A model generated the notes under the pieces. That model did not search any database and had not been told where the DNA came from. It was given only the letters and a program-made list of their open reading frames with translations. A DNA stretch of 6,914 nt. Source: Oscillospiraceae bacterium (GTDB lineage Bacteria; Bacillota; Clostridia; Oscillospirales; Ruminococcaceae). The stretch covers positions 1 through 6,914 of the forward strand of contig CAAGDT010000139.1 in the NCBI GenBank assembly GCA_900768675.1, read 5' to 3'. The position numbers were made by a program, and so were the translations under genes. This document shows, in pieces, positions 6,811-6,914 of this stretch. Position 1 is the first letter of the stretch; each line of letters begins with the position of its first letter.

Positions 6811-6914
6811 TTATTGTCGTACGATTGCGCCGTCAGATTTTTCGTCAGATTGTACAGAAATTTCGCAGGCATACTAACGTATGTCAAGAAATTTCTGTGC
6901 AAGATGACGGAAAA
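6796..6914 (+). repeat. MITE-like palindromic repeat, copy B (right end outside window)
   Basis: This copy starts with GGCAATACCGCATAATTA (6796-6813), the inverted match of the right end of copy A. TCGTACGATT (6817-6826) follows, then an 83-base core (6832-6914) that aligns without gaps to copy A. It lies in the same orientation as copy A and supplies the left end that copy A lacks in this window. Combining 6796-6914 with 84-136 gives a reconstructed full element of about 172 bp. The insertion truncates the PPOX-like frame. No coding capacity is seen. Confidence 0.85.
6838..6914. repeat. Long hairpin in repeat copy B
   Basis: Bases 6838-6864 pair with 6888-6914 over 27 positions. The only mismatches are the tandem G-A at 6848/6904 and 6849/6903, and the wobbles are T6842-G6910 and T6853-G6899. 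Across a GCA/AA internal loop, GGCATAC (6868-6874) pairs with GTATGTC (6879-6885) around loop TAAC. Its stem is more regular than that of copy A: the second tandem G-A of copy A is replaced by two T-A pairs. Confidence 0.88.

Noticed and set aside
6838..6914. Hairpin read as a Rho-independent terminator
   Set aside because: On the plus strand the stem ends in A residues, and on the minus strand no T-tract follows the stem. The stem is also far longer than a normal terminator.
1..6914. Repeats at both window ends read as CRISPR or as long terminal repeats of a composite transposon carrying addAB
   Set aside because: There is no spacer array. The repeats are whole palindromic elements in a direct arrangement, each with its own boundary within a different locus, and addAB is a core operon, so two independent insertions explain the pattern better.

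Overview
The window looks like chromosomal DNA of a Gram-positive Clostridia-type bacterium, probably an Oscillospiraceae/Ruminococcus-like gut Firmicute. The reasons are a two-gene addB-addA recombination operon (the Firmicutes counterpart of recBCD), strong AGGAG-type ribosome binding sites, moderate GC, and a TIGR/PPOX-like 'MRRxDREITD' gene start of the kind common in these genomes. The genus assignment is inference.

Layout. Positions 1-136 are the right-hand part of a palindromic, MITE-like repeat (copy A), cut by the window edge. After a 34-base leader come addB (171-3290) and addA (3290-6652), joined by a one-base TGATG overlap. Together they encode the two-subunit AddAB helicase-nuclease that resects double-strand breaks and loads recombination. 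A short inverted-repeat relic of the same repeat family touches the addA stop codon (about 6653-6672). A well-formed ribosome binding site and the first 35 codons of a pyridoxamine 5'-phosphate oxidase-like (PPOX/flavin reductase-like split barrel) gene follow at 6691-6795. That gene is cut off by the left end of a second repeat copy (copy B, 6796-6914), which runs off the window.

The two repeat copies expose opposite ends of one element. Overlaying them reconstructs an element of about 172 bp with 18-bp terminal inverted repeats (GGCAAYACCGCAYAATTA, 16/18 between the ends) around a central long hairpin. The shared 83-base core aligns without gaps (1-83 against 6832-6914) with 15 differences. 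Eight of these form four compensatory base-pair exchanges, two only swap a wobble for a Watson-Crick pair, two lie in the apical loop, and three change a tandem G-A mismatch into A-T pairs. No difference breaks a pair. This is the most interesting signal in the window: a mobile or formerly mobile repeat with a constrained, RNA-like secondary structure.

The addAB operon itself is ordinary and complete. I found no CRISPR array, tRNA, rRNA, convincing classical terminator, or defence or transport genes.
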